From: Suillus spraguei
Lineage: Eukaryota; Basidiomycota; Agaricomycetes; Boletales; Suillaceae
Length of the DNA stretch: 64,000 nt
Direction: 5' to 3'
Assembly: GCA_016800925.1 (NCBI GenBank)
Contig: JABCPU010000341.1
Span: 1 to 64,000, forward strand
Shown here: positions 1-11,395 of the stretch, one piece after another
Position numbering within the stretch: position 1 is the stretch's first letter
Layout: the number at the start of each line of letters is the position of its first letter
The notes under the pieces: generated by a model
The model's input: only the letters and a program-made list of their open reading frames with translations
Database searches by the model: none
Told to the model about the DNA's origin: nothing
Made by a program: the position numbers and the translations under genes

Positions 1-607
1 TTGTCTTGCCTGACCTTAAAAAGTCGCATCCTTCTTCTCCCCTTTGCTCATTTGAGCGCATTTTCTACCAATAGTCTTTTGTAGTTAGTAGACCTCTACC
101 AGGCCCAGCCTTACATTGCTGCTGCTAGTAGACGGTGGACGAGCAACATTAGGTGTTCGATCGTGACCTCAGTGCTGGCCCAAGACCCTGCCTGCTGAGC
201 TCTACGATAGTTTCCTTTTTACGATAGTTTCTTTTCATACGATAGAAGGTCTAGTTTTTCTTCGAAGTATTTAAGTGAATTGCCTCGTTGTTCAAGATAG
301 ACTGGTCGCTTGTAAGCTTCGGCTGGAAGAGCACCGGTCCTCGAGTTTTTTCCCACTTGGAAGATCACAAAAACCTTTACTATAGTTTTCTTAGTTAGTA
401 AATAGGGAAGCGCCTAGTTGGGTTGATTAAAGAACCCTTTAGGACCTGAGTACGTGGTAGATCCGATCAGATATCGGGACCGCTCAGTTTTCCCATTTAC
501 ATACTTCTTTTCCATCTCCTTTTCACCATCTTTCCTATTCGGGTTGACCGTTACGACTAGTCAACCACAGACATCAGTAAATCGGGTTCCAGAAAACAAC
601 TGGTACT

Positions 608-1637
608 ATGTCTGCTCCCCCACTACCATTCACAATGAACAAGCTTTGGCTGAGTATATCGCAAATGCTATCAATGTTGCGATTGCTCCAGTCCAAGAGC
701 AAGTTCAAAGGCTCAGGATATGAACGATGTCTACAAGACCAGAACGAAAAACTCCATGAAGAACTTCGTCAATATAGGGAAAGAATTGATGACTGGAAGC
801 AAAACCACATCAACAGGAGGAACTCCCAAAATTGCGAAAGCCAACAGAGTTCACTGGAGGAAAAGATTCCATCGACGTCGAAACATTCCTGGCACAAGTA
901 TCCCTTACCTCACACAATATCCCAACGCAACGCAACAACAACATCTCAGCTTAATGTTGTCTTATCTTAAGGGAAATGCCGGAAAATGGGCAGAACCTTA
1001 CGTTAAGAAACAAGCTGCAGGAGAATTGACTTCAAGACTTCTTAGAGGAGTTCTCACGCATGTTTAAAGATGAGAACAAAGAAGCGAAGGCCATCAGAGA
1101 ATTAGAGACCCTTAGGCAAGGATCTAGTTCTGTTCCAGAATACGTTGCATCTTTCAAACAAAAGTCGGTATTCACAAACTTCTCCGACTACGACCTCCGC
1201 CTCAAACTCCGATCTGGTCTACAAACCCGGATCAAAGAACAACTCGCTCATGTTGCGCTCAAAGACAAGAATACTCTCAACAAACTGATTGAAAGAGCAG
1301 TAGAAATTGGGCAAAACTTTGAAGAGTTGGACGCAGAGAAGAAGCGAAACACCTGGTGGACTCCCAAGTCTAACAGTGGAGTTCCTTCTTCATCAAGGCT
1401 GGACCCAGTAACAGTGACGCTATGGATGTCGACTCCGGAAGGCAAAAGAATGCCCCCAAACCGCAAGGAAAGCCTGGTGCTTTCAAATGTTACAGATGCG
1501 GTGGAGAAGGCCACATGGCTAGGAACTGTAAAGAAGCGCCGAAACCAGCGCAAGTGAAGGCATCGTCTGCCGAAGAAGAAACTGCGCCTAAATGGTTCAA
1601 GGACTGGTTATCCTCCAAAGAAGGCAAGGGTTTTTAG
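608..1637 (+). pseudogene. Gypsy gag (capsid/nucleocapsid), frameshifted
   Basis: The probable start is the ATG at 608. The coding sense runs through at least three frames (608-970, 720-1067, 1060-1557, 1422-1637), so several indels interrupt it. The N-terminal part has a heptad-like charged stretch (about 720-800). The middle resembles retrotransposon gag capsid sequence. The C-terminal part carries one CCHC zinc knuckle, CYRCGGEGHMARNC, near 1486-1530. One indel lies at the very start: the left arm lacks one base present in the right arm within codons 4-6. Confidence 0.8.
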
Positions 1638-1639
1638 AA

Positions 1640-2323
1640 GGGTTGAAGTCAGAGTCTGCAGACCTAGACCCGAACAATCGATTCTCTATTCTTTCTAGTT
1701 TTTCAGATGTAACGGAAGTGTATATACGATCCAAATCAGAGCATTTTTATATTCCGATTACACTGAAAGGAAAGAACAGACAAGCAGACGTAAAAGCACT
1801 TGTGGACTGTGGTGCATCAACATTATTTATAAGTGAAAGATTTGTGAAGAACAATGATGTCCGGTGTCGTAAATTATTGCGTCCCATACCAGTCAAGAAC
1901 ATTGATGGTTCCTTAAATGCCGCCGGAGCTATGACAAGATTCGCTGAAATAGGATTAAAGATTGGAGATCATGAAGAAGACAAAGCAGCCTTCATGGTTA
2001 CAGATCTAGGAAGCGATGATGTTATTATCGGTATAGATTGGCTAAGGTATCATAATCCGGAGATTGATTGGAACGCAGGACGATTTGCTCTTACACGATG
2101 CCCAGTCAAGTGTGAGACTAAAAAAGAAAAAAGACAAAAAAATAGAGAAAAACGAAAAACCCAAAAACAGGGTGACTTGCCAGATCTGATTCCCACGGAA
2201 GAGGAAGATGATGACGAAGGCATGGCGAAGAAGAGGGCGATGGTTGAGGAAATAGAAGATGAAGATAGTCCAAAGAATGAATGGATTAGATATAAAGCTT
2301 CTATCGCCACAGAACAAAAGTAG
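1640..2323 (+). pseudogene. Gypsy protease domain of pol
   Basis: An open stretch encodes a retropepsin-like domain with active-site motif LVDCGASTLF near 1798-1830; the usual D-T/S-G-A appears here as DCGAS. A second hydrophobic strand, VIIGIDWL, follows near 2020-2043, as expected for this fold. A lysine/glutamate-rich linker leads toward reverse transcriptase. The frame closes at 2323, before the RT frame. The right arm carries the same domain at 4440-4895. Confidence 0.8.
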
Positions 2324-2443
2324 CAGAGGAAGCTACTAAGAAGAAAAAGTCTGTAGAAGAAATGGTTCCAGACTGGCTTCATGATTACTGGGTGTATTCT
2401 CAGAAGAGGAATCAAAGAGATTTCCTGAAAGAAAGAAATGGGA

Positions 2444-3325
2444 TCATGCGATAGATCTCAAAGATGAGAATGATCTTCCACCGAATGCAAAACCGTATCC
2501 TTTATCACCCAAAGAAATGGACACACTGAAAGATTGGTTAAAAGCCGAAACTGCATTAGGACGTATTAGAGATTCACAATCTCCTGTTGCAGCACCTTTC
2601 TTCTTTGTGGCCAAAAAAGATGGCAAATTACGACCAGTAATGGACTATAGAAAGCTCAATGAGAAAACGGTTAAAAATGCGTACCCTTTACCGAGATCTC
2701 AAGATCTAATTGATGCTTTAACTGGTGCCACAATGTACTCAAAATGGATGTACGATGGGGATACAATAATATTCGATGAAAGAAGGAGACGAGTGGAAGG
2801 CAGCCTTCAAAACGCCTTTTGGTCACCATGAACCAACCGTAATGTATTTTGGGTTGACAAATTCTCCAGCAACTTTCCAGACCATGATGAATGAAATATT
2901 TAGAGATCTCATTGATGGAAAGACGGTCGTTGTCTACATCGATGACATCTTGGTCTTTACAAATGGAAATAAGGAGCAACACCGAAAAGTCGTCGAGAAG
3001 TACTCAAACGATTAAAAGATAACGACCTGTTCTTGAAACCAGAGAAATGTAGTTTCGAACAGTCTAAAGTCGAATTCTTAGGGTTGATCGTGGAAAAAGG
3101 CAATGTATCTATGGACCCTGTGAAAGTAGAAGGAGTATTAAAATGGCCTGTTCCCAAATGCGTAAAGACATACAAGCATTCATGGGTTTGCCAACTTCTA
3201 TCGAAGATTCATATTGGGGTTCTCAGAATAGCAGACCAATGAATGATTTGTAAGAAAGATGTTCCATGGAATTGGACGGAGAAACAACAAATGATTTGAT
3301 GAATTAAAAAAGATTCGATCACCAT
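2444..3325 (+). pseudogene. Gypsy reverse transcriptase, 5' part, frameshifted
   Basis: Recognisable RT blocks include PFFFVAKKDGKLRPVMDYR (about 2597-2653) and the catalytic box [12 protein letters not shown] (about 2929-2965). The frame is broken near 2745-2780, 2985-2995 and 3165-3195, each time by one base relative to the inverted copy. The copy ends within the connection region after the RT palm, where the sequence turns back on itself. RNase H and integrase are missing. Confidence 0.85.
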
Positions 3326-3366
3326 GGGTTTCTCCGTCAATTCCATGGAACATCTTTCTTAGCAAA

Positions 3367-4152
3367 TCATTCATTGTCTGCTATATCTGAGAACCCCAAT
3401 ATGAATCTTCGATAGAAGTTGGCAAAACCCATGAATGCTTGTATGTCTTTTACGCATTTGGGAACAGGCCATTTTAATACTCCTTCTACTTTCACAGGGT
3501 CCATAGATACATTGCCTTTTTCCACGATCAACCCTAAGAATTCGACTTTAGACTGTTCGAAACTACATTTCTCTGGTTTCAAGAACAGGTCGTTATCTTT
3601 TAATCGTTTGAGTACTTCTCGTACGACTTTTCGGTGTTGCTCCTTATTTCCATTTGTAAAGACCAAGATGTCATCGATGTAGACAACGACCGTCTTTCCA
3701 TCAATGAGATCTCTAAATATTTCATTCATCATGGTCTGGAAAGTTGCTGGAGAATTTGTCAACCCGAAATACATTACGGTTGGTTCATGGTGACCAAAAG
3801 GTGTTTTGAAGGCTGCCTTCCACTCGTCTCCTTCTTTCATCCGAATATTATTGTATCCCCATCGTACATCCATTTTGGAGTACATTGTGGCACCAGTTAA
3901 AGCATCAATTAGATCTTGAGATCTCGGTAAAGGGTACGCATTTTTAACCGTTTTCTCATTGAGCTTTCTATAGTCCATTACTGGTCGTAATTTGCCATCT
4001 TTTTTGGCCACAAAGAAGAAAGGTGCTGCAACAGGAGATTGTGAATCTCTAATAGTCCTAATGCAGTTTCGGCTTTTAACCAATCTTTCAGTGTGTCCAT
4101 TTCTTTGGTGATAAAGGATACGGTTTTGCATTCGGTGGAAGATCATTCTCAT
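3367..4152 (-). pseudogene. Gypsy reverse transcriptase fragment, longest open frame
   Basis: The 261-codon open frame is intact through the RT palm: the FVAKKDGKLRPVMDYRKLNE block, the YIDDIL catalytic box near 3670-3685, and the thumb region ending in QAFMGFANFYRRFI (about 3405-3445). The upstream junction with the protease frame is shifted near 4050. It matches the left-arm RT except for a few one-base differences. No RNase H or integrase follows. Confidence 0.85.
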
Positions 4153-4439
4153 CTTTGAGATCTATCGCATGATCCCATTTCTTTCTTTCAGGAAATCTCT
4201 TTGATTCCTCTTCTGAGAATACACCCAGTAATCGTGAAGCCAGTCTGGAACCATTTCTTCTACAGACTTTTTCTTCTTAGTAGCTTCCTCTGCTACTTTT
4301 TGTTCTGTGGCGATAGAAGCTTTATATCTAATCCATTCATTCTTTGGACTATCTTCATCTTCTATTTCCTCAACCATCGCCCTTTCTTCGCATGCCTTCA
4401 TCATCATCTTCCTCTTCCGTGGGAATCAGATCTGGCAAG

Positions 4440-4895
4440 TCACCCTGTTTTTGGGTTTTTCATTTTCTCTATTTTTTTGTCTTTTTCTTTTTTAGTCTCA
4501 CACTTGACTGGGCATCGTGTAAGAGCAAATCGTCCTGCGTTCCAGTCAATCTCCGGATTATGGTACCTTAGCCAATCTATACCGATAATGACATCATCGC
4601 TTCCTAGATCTGTAACCATGAAGGCTGCTTTATCTTCTTCATGATCTCCAATCTTTAATCCTATTTCAGCGAATCTTGTCATAGCTCCGGCGGCATTTAA
4701 GGAGCCATCAATGTTCTTGACTGGTATGGGATGCAATAATTTACAGCACCGGACATCATTGTTCTTTACAAATCTTTCGCTTATAAATAATGTTGATGCA
4801 CCACAATCCACAAGTGCTTTTACGTTGCTGTTCTTTCCTTTCAGTGTAATCGGAATATAAAAATGCTCTGATTTGGATCGTATATACACTTCCAT
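4440..4895 (-). pseudogene. Gypsy protease domain, right arm
   Basis: This is the inverted copy of the retropepsin-like domain with the VDCGASTLF active-site motif. It is slightly shorter at the N side because of a small in-frame difference from the left arm (a four-residue change just before the active site). The lysine-rich tail runs on to a frame break near 4440. Confidence 0.75.
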
Positions 4896-4969
4896 TACAT
4901 CTGAAAAACTAGAAAGAATAGAGAATCAATTGTTCGGGTCTAGGTCTGCAGACTCTGACTTCAACCCTT

Positions 4970-6001
4970 CTAAAAACCCTTGCCTTCTTTGGAGGATAAC
5001 CAGTCCTTGAACCATTTAGGCGCAGTTTCTTCTTCGGCAGACGATGCCTTCACTTGCGCTGGTTTCGGCGCTTCTTTACAGTTCCTAGCCATGTGGCCTT
5101 CTCCACCGCATCTGTAACATTTGAAAGCACCAGGCTTTCCTTGCGGTTTGGGGGCATTCTTTTGCCTTCCGGAGTCGACATCCATAGCGTCACTGTTACT
5201 GGGTCCAGCCCTTGATGAAGAAGGAACTCCACTGTTAGACTTGGGAGTCCACCAGGTGTTTCGCTTCTTCTCTGCGTCCAACTCTTCAAAGTTTTGCCCA
5301 ATTTCTACTGCTCTTTCAATCAGTTTATTGAAAGTGTTCTTGTCTTTGAGCGCAACATGAGCGAGTTGTTCTTTGATCCGGGTTTGTAGACCAGATCGGA
5401 GTTTGAGGCGAAGGTCGTAATCGGAGAAGTTTGTGAAACCGACTTCTGTTTGAAAGATGCAACGTATTCTGGAACAGAACTAGATCCTTGCCTAAGGGTC
5501 TCTAATTCTCTGATGGCCTTCGCTTCTTTGTTCTCATCTTTAACATGCGTGAGAACTCCTCTAAGAAGTCTTGAAGTCCAATTCTCCTGCAGCTTGTTGT
5601 TTAACGTAAGGTTCTGCCCATTTTCCGGCATTTCCCTTTAGATAAGACAACATTAAACTGAGGTGTTGTTGTTCGTTGTGTTAGGGTATTGTGTGAGATA
5701 GAGGGATACTTGTGCCAGGAATGTTTCAATGTCGATGGAATCTTTTCCTCCAGTGAACTCTGTTGGCTTCGCAATTTTGGGAATTCCTCCTATTGATGTA
5801 GGTTTTGCTTCCAGCTCATCAATTCTTTCCCTATATTGACGAAGTTCTTCATGGAGTTTTTCATTCTGGTCTTGTAGGACATTGTTCATATCCTGAGTCT
5901 TTGAACTTGCTCTTGGACTGGAGCAATGCAACATTGATAGCATTTGCGATATACTCAGCCAAAGCTTGTTCACTGTGAATGGTAGTGGCGGGAGCAGACA
6001 T
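4970..6001 (-). pseudogene. Gypsy gag, right arm, frameshifted
   Basis: The ATG is at 6001 (minus strand). Coding sense is split between frames at about 5973-5653, 5631-5320 and 5281-4970. The CCHC knuckle CYRCGGEGHMARNC lies near 5090-5130. Sequence and domain order mirror the left arm. The frame breaks are partly at different places, so neither arm alone gives an intact gag. Confidence 0.75.
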
Positions 6002-6775
6002 AGTACCAGTTGTGTTCTGGAACCCGATTTACTGATGTCTGTGGTTGACTAGTTGTAACGGTCAACCCGAATAGGAAAGATGGTGAAAAGGAGATGGGAA
6101 AAGAAGTATGTAAATGGAAAACTGAGTGGTCCCCATATCTGATCGGATCTACCACGTACTCAGGTCCTAAAGGGTTCTTTAATCAACCCAACTAGGCACT
6201 TCCCTATTTACTAACTAGGAAAACTATAGTAAAGGTTTTTGTGATCTTCCAAGTGGGAAAAGTTATCTCGAGGGACACGGTGCTCTTCTAGCGAAGCTTA
6301 CAAGCGACCAGTCTATCTTGAACAACAAGGCAATTCCACTAAATACTCAGAAGAAGACTAGACCTTCTATCGTATGAAAAGAAACTATCATAAAAGGAAA
6401 TTATCGTAGAGCTCAGCAGGCAGGGTCTTGGGCCAGCACTGAGGTCATGGATCGAACACCTAATGTTACTCGTCCACCGTCTACTAGCAGCAGCAATGTA
6501 AGGCTGGGCCTGGTAGAGGTCTACTAACTACAAAAGACTATTGGTAGAAGTGCGCTCAAATGAGCAAAGGGGAGAAGAAGGATCGCACTTTTTAAGGTCA
6601 GGCAAGACAAAACGTTTTGTACTGGTCTGCAAGTGCAAGTGCCTTTACAAACACGTACAGAAAGATGATGAGAGACTTCTAAGAGTTGTCTACAATGGTA
6701 CTATCGTTGAAGAGGAGTCTAGAAGAAAAATATGCAGTGGTATGCAAGTCAGAGTCCCCTAAAGTTCAAACCTAA

Positions 6776-7028
6776 TGTCACAACCCACAAATGAATTAAT
6801 GCAAGGGCAGAGACTAGGACTCAAACTAAGGTTATCACCAGGAAAGAGAGAGGAGCAAGGACGTCTTGGATTGCTACTATGTAGATACAAGAGGTTTGAA
6901 CTAAAGAACTACTACAGCGAAACTAGCTAACTATATACACATATTGAAACTGAGATGTAAACTGAGATTGAAACTACTAGCCAATCATAAACTAGAAACG
7001 AGAATCATACGATGTGATAGTTGTGACA
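6776..7028. repeat. Solo-LTR-like element (TG...CA, 253 bp)
   Basis: The block begins tgtcacaac (6776-6784) and ends gttgtgaca (7020-7028), a perfect 9-bp terminal inverted repeat with the TG/CA ends of LTRs. There is no coding sense inside. The flanking 5 bp (cctaa and ctgtt) do not match, so no target duplication is visible. It could be an old solo LTR or the relic of a small inverted-repeat element. Confidence 0.4.
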
Positions 7029-7230
7029 CTGTTATGACATCATATTCTAGAAGGTTCTAAGATCATGTGATACTATCTTATCTTATCTTATCCGATAGCA
7101 TCATAAAAGATCTCTTCATCTTCATCAGGAAGTTCGGTTATAGAAGTGGATATAGGGATTTCGATAGGATTTGGGTTTGTCTTAGCGCTAGGTTTAGATG
7201 CTTTAGGGAAATTGAGAAAAGAGTAATGAT

Positions 7231-8450
7231 TTGTATTTGGAATTCATGACAACTATCATCCTTCCTGCATGGCACAGCATTCTTCAAGACTTGGCATGGC
7301 CACAAACACTCATGCCACAAGATGTGGCAACTCAAGGGAATTTGACTTTTGATATGTTGAGTTATGCTGTAGAACATCGAGAGGCCATAGATGCTGTTAC
7401 CCAACGGTGGGACTTGGGTTTGCATAAGTTTGAGTTGGAGGATCATGAGTGGGTAATACTAAAACAGCTATGTGATGTACTTAAGGTCCATGCATTCCTT
7501 CTTTGTCACAACTGCATGCTCACATTGTTTGTGTCTGTTAGATTCTCAAGGACACGACATTGTACTTTTCACATGCAATGTCAATTTGTTCTGCAGTCTG
7601 GCTGGCCAATAACACTCTCAACCACTATTACCAACTCACAGGCAGATCTCAGACATATTGCATATCAATGGGTATGTCTGAATCTTTACTGATTTTTATA
7701 ACTAACATTTGTGTACTTCTAGTCCTACATCCACAACACAAACTAGACTACTTTAAGGCCACGCAGTGAGAAGATGACTGGATCAAATCTATGGAGCAAC
7801 TTGTCCACAAGGAATTTGAACATTTGTACTTATCAATCAATGATGACTCTGACACTGGGTGAGAGGATGATGTCTTCAAGTCAGACAATGATGTGCAGAT
7901 TGTGGGTTTTATTTCATTTTATTTCTGATCTATGCTGAATTATTCTCAGAGTGATAATATCTTTGACAATCTCCCAGTGCTCACACCCCCAAAACCTGCT
8001 AACCAAGACTCTGAGCTCGACTGGTACCTTAGTATGGATGTTGAACATGTCACTGGCCCTATTGGTTGGTGGCTCAAGTGTCAGAAGTCTTTCCCCCAGC
8101 TTTCATGCATGACTATTGACTACCTAACCATCCCTGGTATGTAAATATTTTTTTTTGACATGCTGTGGGCTTATATTTGGCCACAGCAACATCTGTGGAT
8201 GTCGAATGACTGTTCAGTCATGGCCACCTTATCCTGACACATGTCAGAAGTCGTCTTTCAGCACATCATGCACGCTTCTTTGTCTTGGCCAATAAAGTGA
8301 GTTGGGCCTCATTGAGTCTGAGGACATGATTCAGGTATCGAAGCTCCCAGATGTTGTGGGGGAAGATGAAGCCATGGATGATGGATGGGACGGTATCATA
8401 GTACAGCAGACTAACTACTACATTTGTTATTTCATAGGTGTAATTCATAG
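7231..8450 (+). pseudogene. Degenerate hAT-family transposase
   Basis: Separate frames encode successive pieces of a fungal hAT transposase: NLTFDMLSYAVEHREAID and LEDHEWVILKQLCDVLKV (7231-7490), the block VLHPQHKLDYFKATQ (about 7719-7767), and the C-terminal dimerisation region with SELDWYLSMDVEHV and PIGWWLKC (about 8008-8080), followed by a remnant of the sequence before the final helix (8190-8300). Stops and frameshifts separate every block, so it cannot encode an active protein. No terminal inverted repeats or target duplication were recognised. Confidence 0.8.
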
Positions 8451-8600
8451 ATACCCGCAGGTATACCCCCCATGGGTCATACCCTGGGTGCATTTTGCAG
8501 ATACCCATTGCAAAACCTGTACCTGCAGTTGGGGTATGGGTATATCTGTGAGTATGGGTACAGGTTCGACTGCTGATACCCAGGGGTATACCCGTGCAGT
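8450..8600. repeat. Imperfect GGTATACCC/ATACCC-rich repeat tract
   Basis: About 150 bp built from variants of gggtatacc, gatacccat and gggtacagg in both orientations, giving many short inverted matches. It directly follows the hAT relic and may be its decayed terminal region. No coding sense is seen. Confidence 0.5.
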
Positions 8601-8605
8601 TGCCT

Positions 8606-8740
8606 AATTCTGTCCTTGGGCTATTGCATCCACAATAATGAAGTCATGGCACCCATGGATGAGAGAAAGAGCAGTTGTGAGATCTGAGGGGCCTGCACCA
8701 ACAATAAGCATGGTAGTCCATCCTGGGAGCAAGTAACATT
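8606..8740 (-). pseudogene. FAD-dependent monooxygenase N-terminal exon fragment
   Basis: On the minus strand the sequence encodes MLIVGAGPSDLTTALSL followed by a strand ending in IVDA, the dinucleotide-binding beta-alpha-beta fold that opens flavin monooxygenases such as the phenol 2-monooxygenase-like family. The usual GAGPSG is GAGPSD here. The fragment stops at the repeat tract next to the hAT relic, and no further exons are found, so it is a broken remnant. Confidence 0.6.
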
Positions 8741-9131
8741 GTACATTTCTGACCTGTGACCATATCGGAATTGTTGCTCTAGGATATACAACGATGAATA
8801 TAGCGGTGTGTGAAAAAAGTGCACGGCATAACGGCAAATTGAACCGTCACCAAAGATCCACCATAATAAAAGAGCACGGAAAGGAGAAAGAATGATGAGC
8901 ACAATCAAGGTGTCCGAACTGAAATAAGATTATATGTTCGCCAATATGGTCCACGAAAGCTGTGAATTACGGGTCCCCAATGGTCCGAATTGACATTGTT
9001 GAGACTCAAGATGCGAATGCTATGCCATGACGTCGATGACTTTACCTACGCTACGAGTCAGCCATCCGTACAAACATGTATGCTGCTTTGCGTCGGAAAG
9101 ATGATCCCTTTTATATTTTGGCAATTCTATA

Positions 9132-10612
9132 TTAGTTGGTGGTGGCAGGAGTGAACGAAGTTGGGGCAAAACCGACCCTGCGGTCGTCGCCATCTAACAC
9201 AGTGTAGAAGCGCTGCATAAATGAGTATCCAAGAATAAAGTCAAACTCCACGCCAGTGTCCGTGTCCAGGCGGTCAATGATGAGATATATGCCGTCCTCC
9301 TCACCACCATCAAGCCTCTGGTTGAGAGAACGAGGCCATATTTGGGCGTTAGGAATGAGACCGAAGATATGCTGTGCAAAATGGTGAACAAGGGGTGAGG
9401 GCTGACAGAATTAACATACGTTGTTAATATGGAATTTCAACTCCCGTAGATCATTGTACTGGTCAGTGGTAATACGGAGAAGACCAGTCGGCTGATCGAA
9501 AGTAGCGCCGGTTGCAGCCTTGTACCTGCCATAGGCATCTATCGAACGCTGATTAGACTATTATTACTCGCCGCACTCTAAATACACACAGGAGGCAAGT
9601 CCAATATAGTCGCTGCCAGTATCGATGATACCAGAAGAGTCGTCCAAGATTTCTGTCTCGCCGTAAGTGATGCTCTGTTTGATACCCCAGTACGCCGATG
9701 CGGAGGGGTCGTCGGTGATAGGACTGAAACAACATAATCACTAAGAGTCTCGATTGATCTAGGAGCTGAGGTAGCTTACGTGTATACAATGTCATCAGTG
9801 CACTTGGTATAGTCAATTTCACCAAAGGTGAGCTCTCCGACATCAGTGTCTGGATCCCCAGTGATGGGCTGGAAAAATATACCAATAAGGTTGTGACCAA
9901 TGACGCCTGCGTCAACCAGGCGCCCAGTAAAGGTCGGGTACGTGTCAGGTTTACCTCTCAGGGTGTTGGCTGTCAAATCTCGAGGCCCGATGCCAAGGAT
10001 ACCGTCATATATGAAGTCCCTCATTCCAGAACTAACAGTGAGTTCGTAGTTGGGGATGGTGAGCTCACCGCCGAGAGTGACGGTATCGATGAAGATAATT
10101 CCTATAGATAATCGTAGGTATTTTCAACTTATGATATTGTTGAATGTCATACCAGTGAAGGAGGTTGTAGGAACCCACCCACCACCGTAGTCTTCCTGTA
10201 CAACCTGTCCAGTGTTGTCGCCGGTTTCGTCGTATGGAGTGCGATTGCCAATCCATGTGACCGCACTACCGGAATCGACAACCAAGTTATCTTCAATAAT
10301 ACATTAGCAGACGCATGTTTTCTCGGTGTTGAACCAACAAGTTGTAGGGGGGCTGCCAACGTTAAGTGCTACTATGTATTTACTCAAATCAGCTAATCGC
10401 ATAGTAATGCTCTCAGCACGTCGGCCATGCGTATGGTAGTCCCTGAAAACCGACACACGAGCTTTTTCGTGTTGCACGAGGTCGATAGTACCATTGGACA
10501 AGTCCAGTCTCCTGGTATGGGGGAGGATGATGGGGGAATTGCGAACTTCAACGGGCGATCCCGTGATTAACAAAGCGAGGAGAGGTGTCAACAACGATGC
10601 AGAGAGGAACAT
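9132..10612 (-). CDS. Secreted A1 aspartic protease, copy A (intact, 408 aa)
   Basis: Pepsin-family (polyporopepsin-like) endopeptidase predicted to be secreted. Six exons: 10612-10339, 10290-10153, 10101-9780, 9723-9590, 9538-9420, 9371-9132. Introns are 48-56 nt with GT/AG ends, and the total is 409 codons. An N-terminal signal peptide (MFLSASLLTPLLALL) and a propeptide come first. The first catalytic motif is VVDSGSAVTW (exon 2), the second IIDTGSD (exon 4). A YDGILGIGP block follows the flap region, and the C-lobe ends VLDGDDRRVGFA. It is the intact member of the tandem pair with copy B. The start was chosen because it opens the signal peptide and lies 40 bp below a TATA-like box. Confidence 0.9.
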
Positions 10613-10652
10613 GGCTTGCTGCAGTGGAAGTAATATCATACTCAGTAGCACA

Positions 10653-10659
10653 TTATATA
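10653..10659 (-). promoter_or_regulatory. TATA-like box of aspartic protease A
   Basis: The minus strand reads gtatataatg here, about 40-45 bp upstream of the ATG at 10612. The same context precedes copy B (near 23320), and a catataag motif lies about 47 bp before copy D (54828-54835). Confidence 0.5.
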
Positions 10660-11395
10660 CTTCAAGTTATGTGCCAGCGAACGCTATGACCGTGGCACGT
10701 ACTATATTAAAACGTTCCCCTCGAAAAAGCAATGATAAGATAGTTCCGATCCGAGTCACATCGTGAGTGCAAAAATTGGACCTCTCGATAAAATGTGGTA
10801 AGAGACGGTTTGCTTTTGATTCTGGCAGGTGGCAGGAATTTCAATATGATTCGCCTAGTTGCTAGTGGTTCAAACATTCATTGACTTACCTTATGTTCAT
10901 TTCCATAGAGATGCCACCCATCATGAATACATTGCCCAGGTTAGTGTAGTATGCGTTGCTGAGCGCTGAGGGAAGCGGTTGCGATGTCCACACGAGTTGT
11001 GAGAACGGTTTTGTCAGACGCAAATGACACGTAAAATCTTCGCCCGTTACGTCACTATGTGTTCGCTGTGCGAACTTGTGACCTTGCTCCGCTCCAATTT
11101 TTATTTTGTATTTTTCAGGCTCTCACTGAGGCTGAGGCTATATGTACATTTCACCCGCGTTCATGCACCATCACCACTTACGAGAATGTCTGTAACGTCA
11201 GAGATGTGTTATGCTTGTTGGTTGTTCTTTGACTTTGTTTACTGGTAATGACGAGGTTGACTTACGCCCGGCAAAATGACCTTGCTCCGAAATCGATGTG
11301 ACAGAGCAGTAGGAAGTACCCGTTTCGAGTTCTAATCCGACGTAGGAACACTGGCTAAATTATATATGCCGGGTTTGAATATGGATTGCTAGTAC

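Larger units (their letters stand above)
1..3325 (+). mobile_element. Truncated Ty3/Gypsy LTR retrotransposon, left arm
   Basis: Reading rightwards: a non-coding leader or LTR-like stretch (about 1-600), gag with a CCHC zinc knuckle, a retropepsin-like protease, then reverse transcriptase up to just after the YIDD box. The gag-PR-RT order is that of Ty3/Gypsy (Metaviridae-like) elements. RNase H, integrase and the 3' LTR are absent because the copy stops at the palindrome centre. Without a second LTR the LTR borders cannot be placed. Several frameshifts break the reading frames, so this copy is not autonomous. Confidence 0.85.
1..6610. repeat. 6.6-kb near-perfect palindrome (two Gypsy copies head to head)
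   Basis: Positions 1 to about 3286 are repeated as the reverse complement from about 6610 down to 3337. The first bases of the window (ttgtcttgcctgacc) reappear inverted at 6595-6610. The asymmetric centre is only about 40-50 bp (3287-3336) and is the next piece of reverse transcriptase belonging to the left arm. The arms differ by scattered substitutions and one-base indels, many in homopolymers. The palindrome reaches the window edge and may continue outside. It could be a real inverted duplication or a fold-back read artefact. Confidence 0.9.
3326..6610 (-). mobile_element. Truncated Ty3/Gypsy LTR retrotransposon, right arm
   Basis: This is the reverse-strand copy of the left arm with the same organisation read leftwards: leader or LTR-like DNA (6610-6002), gag, protease, RT. 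It stops at the same internal RT position as the left arm. That would be an unlikely coincidence for two independent truncations and suggests one inverted-duplication event or an artefact. Its RT frame is better preserved than that of the left arm. Confidence 0.85.
8869..11395. repeat. Segmental duplication, copy 1 (contains protease A)
   Basis: From aaagagcacggaaaggag at 8869 to about 11395 this DNA matches 12805-14347 plus 23086-23815 over gene, 3' flank and about 780 bp of upstream sequence. Both copies end with the same motif, aacactggctaaatta, followed by a block rich in gaatatggattgct. The upstream part carries a relic exon on the minus strand (about 10893-10975, with LGNVFMMGGIS) that is also present in copy 2. 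Copy 1 has an extra insertion at about 11047-11320. Confidence 0.85.

Noticed and set aside
8604..8908. Separate 95-codon membrane-like frame on the minus strand
   Set aside because: It overlaps the flavin-monooxygenase exon in another frame and has no conserved motif.
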